This document shows positions 1-10,954 of a stretch of 64,000 bases of DNA, piece after piece. The stretch comes from Filobasidium wieringae (taxonomy: Eukaryota; Basidiomycota; Tremellomycetes; Filobasidiales; Filobasidiaceae): the NCBI GenBank assembly GCA_001600055.1, contig BCIV01000001.1, positions 1,605,774-1,669,773 of the forward strand, in the 5' to 3' direction. Positions within the stretch are counted from its first letter, which is position 1; every line of letters begins with the position of its first letter. The position numbers and the translations under genes are program-made. The notes under the pieces are model-generated. The model made no database searches. It saw only the letters and a list, made by a program, of their open reading frames with translations, and was not told the origin of the DNA.

Positions 1-654
1 GGTTCTAATCCTCCTTTTACCGGGCTTTTTGGGTCGTCCTCCGGAGTGGATTGGGTATGGAACCAATCGGATACTCCTGGATCTGTAGAAGAGTGTCGTC
101 CTGGTTTAACGAGAGACGCAAAAAACGTTATCATATGACTTACCGTAGAAATCGATCTTCTTCAGAGTTTTCTTTATCGAGCAAGAGATGATGACGTAAG
201 TACCTCTAGGGAAATGGATCTCTATATCTTTTCTTCCACAAGAATGATCCGTATGTGCGCTGGTCACTTTCATATCCTGTGCGTCAAGGTATAACCTGAA
301 GGGATCGTTGCGTTTCATACATTCTTGCAACCAATCGCGATGCCTTTTCAAGCTCTCCACGTTCTTTGAGACACTTGTAACTTTTATCTTAGCGAGACAA
401 GTATGGGTGTTATTTCGAAGTCCATAGACTCCAAGTGTCATGTGGAACTCGGTATCCTTTGTTCCATGTTTGAAGGATTCCAATTTAGTTGGGATGCTGG
501 ATCCTTTTGGGAAGGTCGCGCCTGGAACCAAAGCCGAGTAGTTCACTCGGAGGTCGTCTTTCGGACGTTGGGCAGGTGGTTTGGGAGGTTTCTCTGGCAT
601 TGTCAAGATGCGTCGTGTGAGGTATATAGGTATATAGAGTGGATATGTTGCCAC
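1..654 (-). CDS. Unrecognised protein, 5' part; 3' end beyond the left edge
   Basis: I do not recognise this protein. Exon 1 is 654-144 and stops at a good GTAAGT donor. An intron of 61 nt (143-83) ends in CTACAG, and exon 2 (82-1) stays open in phase to the window edge, so the gene is cut by the window. Reading straight through instead would give a stop at 108-106 and a 182-residue product. There are two in-frame starts, 654 and 600. The second begins MPEKPPKPP and may be the real one, because the residues between them are encoded by TATA-like sequence. The visible part is hydrophilic and rich in Lys, His and Thr, with no signal peptide or membrane segment. It is divergent from MDV1, sharing about 240 bp of upstream DNA, which includes a TATAAAT at 729-735 on the plus strand. 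Confidence 0.55.
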
Positions 655-874
655 TAGACGAGGTGTTGGGTATAGGATGATCAGCTCAGTCAGGGGTCAG
701 CTCACATCGTCAACATCGCGCTCGCCGTTATAAATACAGTCATGTCCGTCCGTCCAGTGCTCAGCGCAGTCTCTCCGTCTTTCTCTATGACGATATCATC
801 CTCCTCTCATTTATAGATCTCCCTACTCCTCCTCGTAATCCAGCGACAGCTCATCCCTCTTGCCTCAGGATAAC

Positions 875-895
875 ATGCCAGCGTACTTCCAATGA
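875..895 (+). promoter_or_regulatory. Six-codon uORF overlapping the MDV1 start (ATGA)
   Basis: ATG at 875 reads six codons and stops at TGA 893-895. The TGA shares bases with the MDV1 ATG at 892-894. A stop-start overlap of this kind can couple termination to reinitiation. The overlap is seen directly; any effect on translation is inference. Confidence 0.5.
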
Positions 896-3663
896 GCAAC
901 CAAAAGAAACAACGTCGCCAGATCAGCGATGCCCTTGACCCGATCGCCGCGACCTTGGCAAGTTCCGGTAATACGCTGAGTATCGTCAAGGAAGCGCTCA
1001 TGACGCCCTTTCAAGGGGAAGCAAGAAGGGCAGAGAACCTGAACAGGCTTCATGAACGTGAGTGATTCAACCAAGGTCAGGCTTCTGAGGTTGTGTGTTG
1101 ACGATGGAAAATGTCGATCGTACAAAGTGGTACCGCAAGTAATATCCGCCCGATCGTTACAATCATCCGGGGTAGCCTCACGGGCATTAGGATACGGGTC
1201 GCATACATCCCACCTGGCCTTAATCCCCTCTGCTTCATTCACAACACGTTTGGGACATTATACAACTCATATCCCTTACAAACAACCTCCGGAAACTTCA
1301 ACCTCGCTCGCTATTCTGGAAAACGTACCGACGTTGTTAACTCTCTCGATCCCTCCTTCCAAGACAACCGAGGATGATCCTATAACCAAATCGGAATTGG
1401 CAAGGTTGACGGATAACTCGGTCTCCCTTCTAAGAGGATTCAAGGCCACCATCCCTACTTCCGAACTAGCCAAACAGAGAAGACGAAGGGTCCGCGGAGG
1501 AGTAGCAGACGATGATCTTCTCCTCGAAAGTTCCAAAATCGGGTTAAAAAAGCTTGGCGATAGGGCTCGAGGGTTATTGACTGAGGGTGAAGAACAGACC
1601 GAAGCGGATTTGGAGGAAGAGAGGACGAGGGCTAGGAAGTTGAGGAGAAGACGGTTGAGGAAAGGACGAGCGGGAGGGGAGAGGGATGGGCCGGCCGCTG
1701 TGGAAGGGTTGGGCATCGACGAGCTGACTAGACAGGTCAAGGAAATCGCTATGGATAAAGACAACTTGAAAGTCAGGAAGGTCAGTTTCAATTCCTGTCT
1801 TATGGAATAGGTGTGGCGTTAGCGAGTTTGCTAAATGAGCTCTACTGGCTTACAGAACTTGATCTCAGCGGAAATTGAGAGCGTTACTGCCAAGATTGAC
1901 GCGCTCGAAATCATTCGACGACGATTGGAGGGTAGTATGACTCGGATGCAAGAGGAAGAGCTCGAGCTAGATGACGAGCGTGAGTGCAGAATGTATATAC
2001 TTACAACCAACTCTTCCACTTATGCCTGCATGATACTCTTAGTCGAAGGTGTCAAGGAAGCCATGGCCAACCCAGCTATCACCACCACGCAGACTACGAC
2101 GACAACATCCGCTTTAGATACAGCCACCTCGACTACCACTACGACCTCCAACATGCAAAACAACTCGATCTCTTCCCGTCGACGACGTGGACCGGCTTTC
2201 CTTCCATCGGAACACGACGAATTACCAAAAGACGTGGCGTTCATGACCCTTTCTTCTCACCCTGGAGGAATTACCTCTCTTGATTTCTCGGAACCGTATG
2301 GTGTAGCCGTGACTTCGGGACAAGACGAGCTCGTGAGGGTATGGGATCTCTGTGATGGAGAGGAAATGGGGCTTTTGAGGGGTCATGATGGCCTGGTCAA
2401 GTGTGTCCAAGTGGAGGGTGCTGTGGCTCTGACGGGAGGGAACGATGGGTCGGTCAGGTTGTGGGAACTTGGTCGAGTAGAGGAATGGGAGGAAAGCAGG
2501 AGGGAGGCAGAGGATAAGCGCAGGAAAGGGTTGGATGGGTTGTTGGATGCCAGCGCGGATGAAAGGTCGATCTTATACGCCGAACCCAAATCTTTGGAAT
2601 CGGTACCCGAGGAAGATGAGGAGAAACCGATGACCAAGGAGAAACGGGTCGAAGGCGATCCTTGCTTGAGAGTACTGGAGGGTCATAGTAAAGCCATCAC
2701 CTCGCTTTACTATGAGGATAATTGCCTTGTTACCGGCTCAAACGATAAGACCGTCAGACAGTGGGACGTCAATACTGGTCAATGTATCTTGACCATGGAT
2801 ATCCTCTGGGCCATCTCCAACCCTCCCGCTATGACAATCAACACTATTAACCCTGCTACCACCCCGGTCTCATCTCCTCGACGACCAGGTCTCTTGGGAC
2901 GAAGCTCTACCTACCGACACTCTCGAACAGGGTCGTATGGAACAGATTACGACCCATTCGATGATCCTTTCATCGCTTCGCCTGGACCGGGGATGGGCAT
3001 GATGGGTCTGCCTGGATCAGGACTTTTGAACGCGAGCACCGGACAGTTCGCCGTACCGACACCTCCATTCGCAGATGGAAGTTGGGAGATGTACCAGGAT
3101 TTCGTAGGCGGAGTACAGTTCTGGGGTTATGCTTTGGCAACGGGAAGCGGAGACGGCGGCGTTCGCATGTGGGATAGTGAGCGGTTTTCCTTTGCATGCG
3201 AAGAATGTTTACTGATCGTGCCATCATACACGATAGTGCGAACGGGACAGGCACATAGAACACTGATCGGTCATATGGGTCCGGTCACCTGTTTGCAATT
3301 CGACGAATCCTACATCGTCAGCGGAAGTCTAGACAAAACTATAAGAGTGAGTTCTGCTCGATAGATTGATTGCCGCTTGCCAGTTGACATGCTCTTCAAC
3401 CGGTCTAGACTTGGGATCTGCGAACGGGAAGCATAGTGGATACGCTAAAATACGACTACCCAGTTACAGCAGTACAGTTTGACAGTCGAAAGATTGTCGC
3501 CTGTACAGGAGAAAACGGGATTGAAGTATACAACCGAACTTCTGCAGAACACAAGCGTTTGTTGGTGAACGGACATGTCAAGCCAGCGGAGAGGATGCGG
3601 TTCTGGGACAAATACCTAGTTAGTGGAGGTAAAGATGGAGAGGTCAAGGTTTGGTCCTTGTAA
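892..3663 (+). CDS. MDV1: Mitochondrial division protein 1 (Mdv1/Caf4-type WD40 adaptor)
   Basis: Adaptor that links the outer-membrane receptor Fis1 to the dynamin GTPase Dnm1 in mitochondrial fission. Exons are 892-1057, 1128-1780, 1856-1979, 2043-3176, 3237-3346 and 3409-3663, giving 813 residues. The acceptor at 1127 could instead be 1139, four residues shorter and in the same phase. The N-terminal part (to about residue 270) is helical and Arg-rich, and a coiled-coil stretch is encoded by exon 3. The C-terminal half carries WD40 repeats: GH...WD pairs such as VRVWDL, VRLWEL, VRQWDV, VRMWD and KVWSL. A Pro/Gly-rich insertion of about 100 residues (near 2810-3100) interrupts the propeller. 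This order (helical N-terminus, coiled coil, propeller) is that of Mdv1. The start at 892 overlaps the stop of a six-codon upstream ORF (875-895). The gene is convergent with RPL5. Confidence 0.85.
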
Positions 3664-3897
3664 TCGAGCACACTGTAGCGACGGATAACTATCACAACAC
3701 AAAACATTCATCGAGTCTGCATACCCCTTGTCCAACAAAGTGCTCTTTCCGCATGCAACAAAGCTCTGAGCTGTGATATCCTGGATTCAAAACCGTGGCA
3801 ATAACGTTCATTGAATCATCCCTTTCAATAACAATGCAGCGCCAACCGGCAGCATACAACTTCGTGGAAAGCTTTGATGAAACCCAGCACGCTGTAT

Positions 3898-5200
3898 CTA
3901 CTCCTCGTCGTCGGAGCCCTCGGCGGCACCGGCCTTGTAGGCAGCAATCTTCTTCTCGATGTTGGTGTCCCTCTGCTCCTTGGTGAGCTTCTCGGTCCTG
4001 TACTTCTTGGACTCGGCGGTCCACTTGGCAGTGTCCTTCTCGGAGGGCTTGAACTCGGGGTCCTCACGGATAGCGGCGTAGGCGTTGGAGTAGATCTCCT
4101 CGATGTCGTCGGAACCGACACCGTCAGCGAGGTAAGTAGCGAACTGCTTCTTGAACCTCTCGTCGTCTTCCTCCTCGAGGGACTCCATGTACTCGGCGAC
4201 GTGTCCACCGACAATGTACTTCTGCAAGACCTCGGCATCCAACTCCTTAGACTCGATGTCGTAACCGGGGAACCTCTTCTCGTTGTGGGGAACGTAAAGT
4301 CCACCGTCCGAGGCACCCTTCAAGGCACCGAAGAGACGGTTACCGGTGGTGGTCCTCTTGAGACCAACATCGAGGAAGACCTTGAAAGGTCGGGGCTCGT
4401 CATCTCCGTCCACTATGTATCGCCAGACAGATCAGCAAACACTCCTACCAGGGGTTCTCTGCCTTCTACTTACAAGCCTCGGTGAGGGTCATCTCACCAT
4501 CGGGCTCAGCAACACCCTCGTACTTCTCGTCCAAACCGAGCTTCTTGAGGGCTCGTCGAGCACACAAGAGACCGGTGGCGTAAGCAGAGGTCCAGTTGGT
4601 GAGACCGTGCTTGATTCCGTATCGGGGAAGCTCGGAAGAGGTGGCAGCGGCGAAGACGAAGTCTCCCTATTTTGGAATGACAGAGACCAGGTTAGTTGCA
4701 TGACCTTGAATTGGTGGTTTGGATTGTGCTGGGGTTCTCTCGATGCTCGAGATGGGTTGGCTGCCTTCGTGCACGTGCTGAACATTGTTTCTATCCCCTT
4801 CTCGTATCGGCTGACGGCCCCATATCCGCAAATCTTTCACGGTAATTGATCTTCCTTCTGTCTCTTCCCCTCCGAGCAAGAAACCCAGCAAGGCAATTGA
4901 AAATGATACGTACGACGAGCTTGGCGTAGATGATCTGGACGATGACCTGCTTGTTGGTGAACCTGACAACGAGCCTGTACTTAGGCGAGTTGTACTTGTT
5001 CTTGGCCTGGGCGACCAATCGCTTCCTGGCGTAGTAGTCGGTCTTTCCCTCCCTTCTCCTCCTAGGCTATTGGCGGAAAGCACATCATCCCAAGTAAGTT
5101 CCCCCGATCTAATTCTGCGCAGTTGTCCAGTTATTCGACGAACCTTAACCTGGAACCTGGAGAAGTAAGCAGAGTTCTTCTGGAGCTTGACGAAAGGCAT
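3898..5200 (-). CDS. RPL5: 60S ribosomal protein L5 (uL18)
   Basis: Large-subunit protein that binds 5S rRNA and enters pre-60S particles as the 5S RNP with L11. Exons are 5200-5144, 5066-4914, 4666-4474 and 4412-3898, giving 305 residues (yeast L5 has 297). Family landmarks in order: [17 protein letters not shown], then [64 protein letters not shown], and an acidic C-terminus ending GSDDEE. Intron 1 (77 nt) has an unusual GTTCGT donor. Intron 2 is 247 nt, about four times the local norm. Codon use is biased to C-ending codons, as expected for a highly expressed gene. A dense opposite-strand ORF at 3874-4485 is a shadow of this bias. The upstream 730 bp to the next gene holds the promoter; the leader just before the ATG is A-rich on the coding strand. 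Confidence 0.95.
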
Positions 5201-5934
5201 TTTGTCTTTTTTTTGGTGACCGACTTGCCGAAGATACGAACGAAGAGCAAACCTTGGCGTATGGATCGGTTTTGAGAATCTCGTCCACCAGGTCAAAATC
5301 GCTCGACGGACTGCAAACGCCCAGAGAGAAAGGTCGTCTGAGCGGAAGTTTTGTAAAAGCGCGAGGTGAGTGAGACTCGTCGCGCTTGCGCTTGCAGGAA
5401 AGCCTTCATCCAATCGCAATCTCCGACTCTGATGGATTTGATTGATCAACGTCGAGGAGCATTTCACTGGATTGCTTTTGGAGGGGAAGGGAATCCTTGA
5501 GTGTTGTCGGGCGCTGGAAGAGTCCACACATGTATACCAGAATTTGATCGTAATCGCATCGACAACCGCGTGTAGAGGTGGACCGGGATACGCGAGAGAC
5601 CTTCCAATCAGTAATACTGGAGATTCATGGACACTCTGGCCTTCATGAGCCACATTCAACAATCAAGTCGTTCAGCCGCACCGCTTTTGGCCAATTGTGA
5701 GGGCGGGTTTCAAAGGCATCTCTGCGCGAACTCGCGTTTCAGCTCTCGCGCGAAGTACGTCAAACCAGTATCAACCAGTCTTTTAATGTGACAACACGTT
5801 TCAAGTCCTACTCGCACGACTTTTATACATTTACGATAATCGTTTCATGTTTCGTTTGGTCGTCATTACAATGTCGGTAAATCGTACAACAACTTGGCGA
5901 TTCCTTACAAGATCGTTTGTGCTTTACGCCCTTC
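5201..5934. other. Intergenic, RPL5 promoter side
   Basis: This stretch lies between the RPL5 start and the 3' end of the Zn2Cys6 factor, both on the minus strand. It should hold the RPL5 promoter and leader and the 3' region of the factor. I see a T-run at 5202-5216 (A-rich in the RPL5 leader) and no convincing gene. Confidence 0.5.
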
Positions 5935-8900
5935 CTACCATGCCTCTGCGCCTGCATCTCCACTATCGCTCAACTGCCATGTGGTCGGAGCAGGCAAGAA
6001 CATGTTTGCCAGTTCTGGAGGCAAGAAAATCGAGTCTGTTCCGTCCCATGGCAGTCCGAGATCCATTACGTTCTGTGTAAAGACCAATATAAGCTTCCTT
6101 CGTACATCAACAAAACCTAGAAAGCGACTGACCCCTTCTGTGATCCATTGTGGTAAGTTCGAAGGACTGAACCCGTCTTCTGGCCAATTGAAAGGTCCCA
6201 AGTCGTCCAAGAACGAAAAGTCTGTTGTGGTATCGCCATCCATACTTAAGAGGCTCTCAAGTCCTCGATGACCTGGGATCATTCCATTGTTACCGGATCC
6301 TGCCACTTGGCCATTAGCCATCGTTCGCGGTGTTCCAGGAGCCATGGTGGTCTCGCCCATCTTGCGTCGGAAGGAGCGAAGCATCAACCGTAAAGTCAAA
6401 GCGTATCGTTCCGCAGCACATTCCGACAGAACGTTGGCCAGATCCGCTACCTCCTCACTGATCGATCTCGCCGTAAGCTCGGTCGGGAAAAGGATGGCGA
6501 TTTTGAGCAAGAACACGGCAGAGAAACTGGCTTGCACCATTGTCTCATGGACCGAGTATTTCAAGTGGTACCTTGGGATGAGCCAATCATCAGTCGCAGT
6601 GCAGTACACGCGTTTACGAGAACCACTCACCTAAGACTGGTGGCTTTGTACGTCGACAGGCATTTCAAGGCAGCGTCTTTCGCTTGGAAAGCCAACTCTC
6701 TCTGATCAAGGGTTAGGCGTTCCCAATTACATCCTCGTAGCGCGACGCAAGTCGTCCAGAGCTGAGCGTAATATAGCTCGGCATCGAGCAACTTGACCAG
6801 AACACTATTTTCGTCACAGCGTTGCAGATGCATGGTCCGCCATTCCGAGTGCCACGTGATGAGATCATTCGAGATACGGCGAACGAATTCGATCGTGGCC
6901 GAATCCACCCGACCATGAAGCGGATGTAAGTGATCCCAAACGCGGACTGATGAAGGTGCGACAACGTTAGTTGTGTTGTAGCAGAGCAGTTCCTGATTCG
7001 GGACATACCTTTATGGCTCATCAACTCCACACACGCGATGAGCCGCAGATCTGTCTCTGAAGACATGGGGTGTGACCTAAAAGCATGTATCGTCAAACTA
7101 AGACCTTGTACATAGGTATCGAGCACTCTCACAGCAGTTCCCGCGCGTTTCGCACCGAATCGTCGTCTCGGAGCATGAGTGGTCGTCCTGTACCTAGACT
7201 GACGCTGCAGAGATGCGGAGCTTTCCGTTAATGATTGTAGCGAAACAACATATCATCACTTACGTGTGATCGTTCAGATAACAATTCAACCAGATACGAG
7301 ATCCAACGACTACGCAACGCGCTCATTTCAGTCTTTCGCTAGAAACCGCTTTTGGTTGTCCGCCTTCCAACTCACCCAAGTCCCTTTCCTCGGCCTCTGA
7401 CCTGCCTTTCCCCGTTCCCTTGTCTGCCAACTTTTCCAATGCCTTGTGCAAGTTCATGTCCAATCCCATCCTCAATGCATGTCCGCTAGGTAGCCAAGGG
7501 TCTTGAGACCAAGAAGCCAGAATGAGCACGGCCATGACAGCTTCTTTTCGTACCACCGGACCGAACAACGTCGATCTGGCGATCCCTTGAGCCTCTTCTA
7601 GACATCGTGTATGTGTCCGACCTAAAGGGCCTGCGATGGGGAAAGACTTGTCAGCTCATGCAACAGCGACAGTCGGCCACGAAGTCATACCTGTACCGGC
7701 TCTGATCTTTGCAGCTACAGATAACATCCCGTCGAAGCTGAAGGGTGTTCGCTGGACAAAGGTCTCGTAAATATCGTAATTCGGATCGAATAGGGGTATA
7801 AAGTAATGACACCCGGAAAAGAATCTACAGGACGGAACGTCAGTAACCTGTACGATCAGACGACACGCGCTCTAGCGGGGGGACAACTGACATATCCCAG
7901 AGCTCCCTCGCTTCCTTCTCCGTGACCAACTCCTTGGTGACGACGTCCGGAAAAGCGTTCCTCGGTGCCGGATCGGGTTTCTTCATCTTTTTGAATTTCA
8001 ACTGATTCTGCAATACTCTTGGGGGACTCAAGAAACCTCCCTGTCTGATATTCTCCGCCTGTAACTGTGCGTTCTCCTTGGCCGCCTGATCCGCCGCGTT
8101 GGCGAGCTGGTGGAGTGCCTCGATGGGTGCGTTCAATGACGATCGAGGGAGCGTATCCTCCGACTCGTCGTCCGAGGAAGCCGTGGTGGAGGAGACGACT
8201 AGAGCGTAATTGGCGTACCTATGAGGGGGAGGTTTGAATCCTGGTAACTTTGGAAACTCCTTGCGCGTCTCGACCTGATCGTCCCGATCGATCTTGAGGG
8301 CGGTCAAACTGGGTGATTTCGGTCGAGGTGGATCGGGCCAAGCGAACCCATCTTCATCCCTTCTGATCCCATTAGACTCGGTCGATGTGGACCCCAATTT
8401 AGCTTCCTCCTTGGCCATCAACAGGCTCGAAGTGCCAGTGACGGGGGAATAACTCGAATGCTCCATCCCGTTCGAATGCACATTCACATTCACGTTCACG
8501 TTCCCCTCGTTCGTCCCAAACGCACCCCCCGACGCCACTTCCGTCAAGGCCGCGACGGTTCCGGGGGAAAACGGGTCCAACCTGGGTCCCTGATGGTTCG
8601 GCGGTAAAAGGCCCGTACTCCCGGAGACGTACAGGTGAGGGGACGTATTCGATCTAGATGCACCGAGGGAGATGGAGTTAGGATGCATGTTCCCGTTGGA
8701 ATGCGTAGGTGAGGGGATATAGTTGATCCCGTTCGGGATGTTCATGGCGATCTGACTAGGGATGGGCTGTTGTTGCTGAGCCAATTGACTGGAAGACAAC
8801 GCAGCAAGGATTTGAGATAACTGGTTTCGTATGGCAAGGAAACGAGGGACCATGTTCAGCCAGCCGTACGAGTCTAGCATGATGTGCAAATGGCTGTACT

Positions 8901-9878
8901 CACGGTGGTCTGCATGCTCTGTTGACTGGCACGCAACATATGAACCTCGCCTTCGATCGCATTATACCTCCCTTCCTCCCACCCCTGTCCCATCCCGGCC
9001 TGAACCTGCCCTTGCTGGCCCTGTTGTCCTTGCCCGTTCCCCCCCTTGGGTATGGGTTTCACAAAGACACACTCCATACCGGCCGCTTCGCATCTCCGAC
9101 AAGGCCGATCCCCCTCTCCTTCACCCTCGCAGCGGTTCTTGCCTCGACGACAATTCGTACACGCTCTGGCCCCACGACGAGGACCTTTGGACCGGGTCGG
9201 AGGGTTCGTCTGCGATTGTGGCGATTTCTTGAAGGAAGAGTTGGAGAGTAACTTTGGTTTGGTGTTGCTCATCGTGGTGGTGGAAGAGGAAGAAGGGTTG
9301 TTATCTTTCTTCCCGGATCGCTCATCTCGATTCCAATCTTCCTCATTATCATCGTCTTCCTCACCCATATCGTCCTCCCCCTCGTCGTCCTCTTCAGGCT
9401 GGTCGACCCATTTTCTTTTCCTCCTTGCGCTGTTGTTCCCGTTCCCAGGACCGTTCTCCCCCCATCCGAACGCTTCTGAACCGGAGAACCGGTCGTTCCC
9501 CGAATTCGAATGCGTACTCGATTTGAGCTGGGGTAAAGAGGTATATCGGGTGGAAGAAGTAGAAGATGAAGGTGGATCGTAATGGTTCCCATTCCCATTC
9601 CCATGCCCGTTCCCAGTATGATGATGCTGATGGTTATGTTGCTGAGAATGACCTTGATTTCCAATCAAATGAAATCCCCCAACCGTATTGCTCAACGAAC
9701 TAGGATCGATCCCTCTCCCCGCCCCATTCCCATTCCCATTCCCCGCCCCATTGGCAGCCCCAGGTCCCGAACCCGCCGGCCCCGCTCTGGAATTCTGTTG
9801 ATCCTGTTGAAAGGCGGCGTATTGACCGTAGTGGAGATCGGGGATGTCGGAACGGGATCGGTTTCGCTGCATCATCAT
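5935..9878 (-). CDS. Zn(II)2Cys6 transcription factor with fungal-specific TF domain
   Basis: Predicted nuclear DNA-binding regulator of 1123 residues. Exons are 9878-8904, 8820-7892, 7824-7691, 7630-7376, 7309-7264, 7204-7133, 7076-7009, 6946-6631, 6571-6133 and 6072-5935. The start is a triple ATG. The N-terminus is low complexity (Asn/Gly/His runs, then an acidic stretch after RRKRKW). The binuclear zinc cluster has ligands C240, C243, C250, C260, C263 and C270 (spacing 2-6-9-2-6). A Gln/Asn-rich linker follows. The middle region (exons 3-8) has the family pattern with FDPNYDIYETFV, DPWLPSGHALRMGLDM, VVGSRIWLNCYLNDHT, SLGTGRP and SSETDLRLIACVE. The last intron (6132-6073, 60 nt) has no in-frame stop, so its removal is inferred from GTCAGT/ACACAG. 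Overall the middle region resembles PrtT-like regulators, but I cannot name targets. Confidence 0.82.
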
Positions 9879-10954
9879 TGTTTCCCTCGAATGGCTGAGT
9901 GGAGAGCGTGAAGAGCGGAGAGTGGAACGAGTCGATGGATGTTTCTTGTGCAGTGGGTTCGGCTAGTCGAGTTGAAGAGGCATGTGATCAGACGTTGCGC
10001 AGTTGGGAAGATGAGGATGAGTTGTAAGTGGTCGTCCAAGGGTCAGTCAGGGATCTGGTATCACCACAAGCTGAGCTCTAGGTCGAGGTCGAGGTCGAGG
10101 CTGAGGATACGTCCTGTGGAGTGGAAATCCGTCGTGAAACCTTGCGAACGAGTCGTCTCGTATAACGAAATGAAGCTTCGGCTACTGCCTGAGCTGCCTG
10201 TTACTGCGTTTCGTGCGGGGCAAACGCGAGGGCGAGAGGGGGGAACCGGTGGGGGTGCTAGTCCTCCTGGCTGCTACTGGCGATGGCTGTGATATGCAAT
10301 GACACTACACTGGCTACACCACTACACACTCGGACTACTGGCACTGGACAAAAGAAGACACCCTTTCGCTTGTTGACCTCAGAGTGATCTGGGTGATATG
10401 CCATTCGAGTCAGGTGACCCGCCAGTTCCGAGTAGCAGCCAAGAGTGTGGCCTGCTGGAAATCGATTAACACCCGCTCATTAGTATTCAGGGGCGTGCTT
10501 GACAATCGCCGTAACGACGTAACGGTCGATCATTCACTCGACAGCGACAGGCCGATAGTCAGTAGGGTCGCTGTGTAGCTACCAGCCACCACTCTAGTGA
10601 TCATGCTACAATCCACGGCCAGTCTGAACAACCTCGATGTGGCCATAACCATGATTGTATCTGTCTGATCGTTCGAAAAGGACCCCCCCCCATTCGGACC
10701 GGTAATAGCTTCCAGAAGTGACACGGGCATATCATCGTCTAGATGTCCGGTATCATGCCGTATGAGAATGAGAATGCATAAATTATTGCATATCTCACAT
10801 GAACTCACGGCATCGTCAAACCCGCTAAGCACAGGGACGTCGTTCTATTCTGCGACCTCGACAGACGTTCCCACTCTTCCTCAAAGGGAATCCTCTCCAT
10901 CCCTTCCCTTCCCTTCCCTTCCCTTCCACACACTCTTGACCTCTCGTAGGAACC
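9879..10954. promoter_or_regulatory. Divergent promoter region, Zn2Cys6 factor / TSC2
   Basis: 1.08 kb separate two divergent starts. It holds a short GGTCGA-type repeat at 10081-10105 and a run of CCCTT units at 10901-10927, 28 bp before the TSC2 ATG. No supported gene was found. Confidence 0.5.
10901..10927 (+). repeat. (CCCTT)5 pyrimidine run before TSC2
   Basis: Five tandem CCCTT units plus a partial one lie 28-54 bp before the TSC2 start codon. CT-rich tracts near the transcript start are common in fungal promoters. The repeat is seen; its role is inferred. Confidence 0.6.

Noticed and set aside
3874..4485. 203-residue plus-strand ORF opposite RPL5
   Set aside because: Leu/Gly/Val-rich shadow of the codon bias of RPL5; no splice or start context and the minus strand is certain.
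4667..4913. snoRNA in the long RPL5 intron
   Set aside because: No clear C (RTGATGA), D (CTGA) or H/ACA boxes found by eye; kept only as a reason to check.
7133..7309. Alternative frame through the Zn2Cys6 factor (reading RQSRYRTTT)
   Set aside because: It can be spliced in phase, but the other frame restores the family sequence WLNCYLNDHT and SLGTGRP, so that one was used.
9046..9911. Plus-strand ORFs opposite the Zn2Cys6 factor N-terminus
   Set aside because: Ser/Pro/Ile low-complexity shadows of Asn/Gly/His/Glu repeats on the coding strand.
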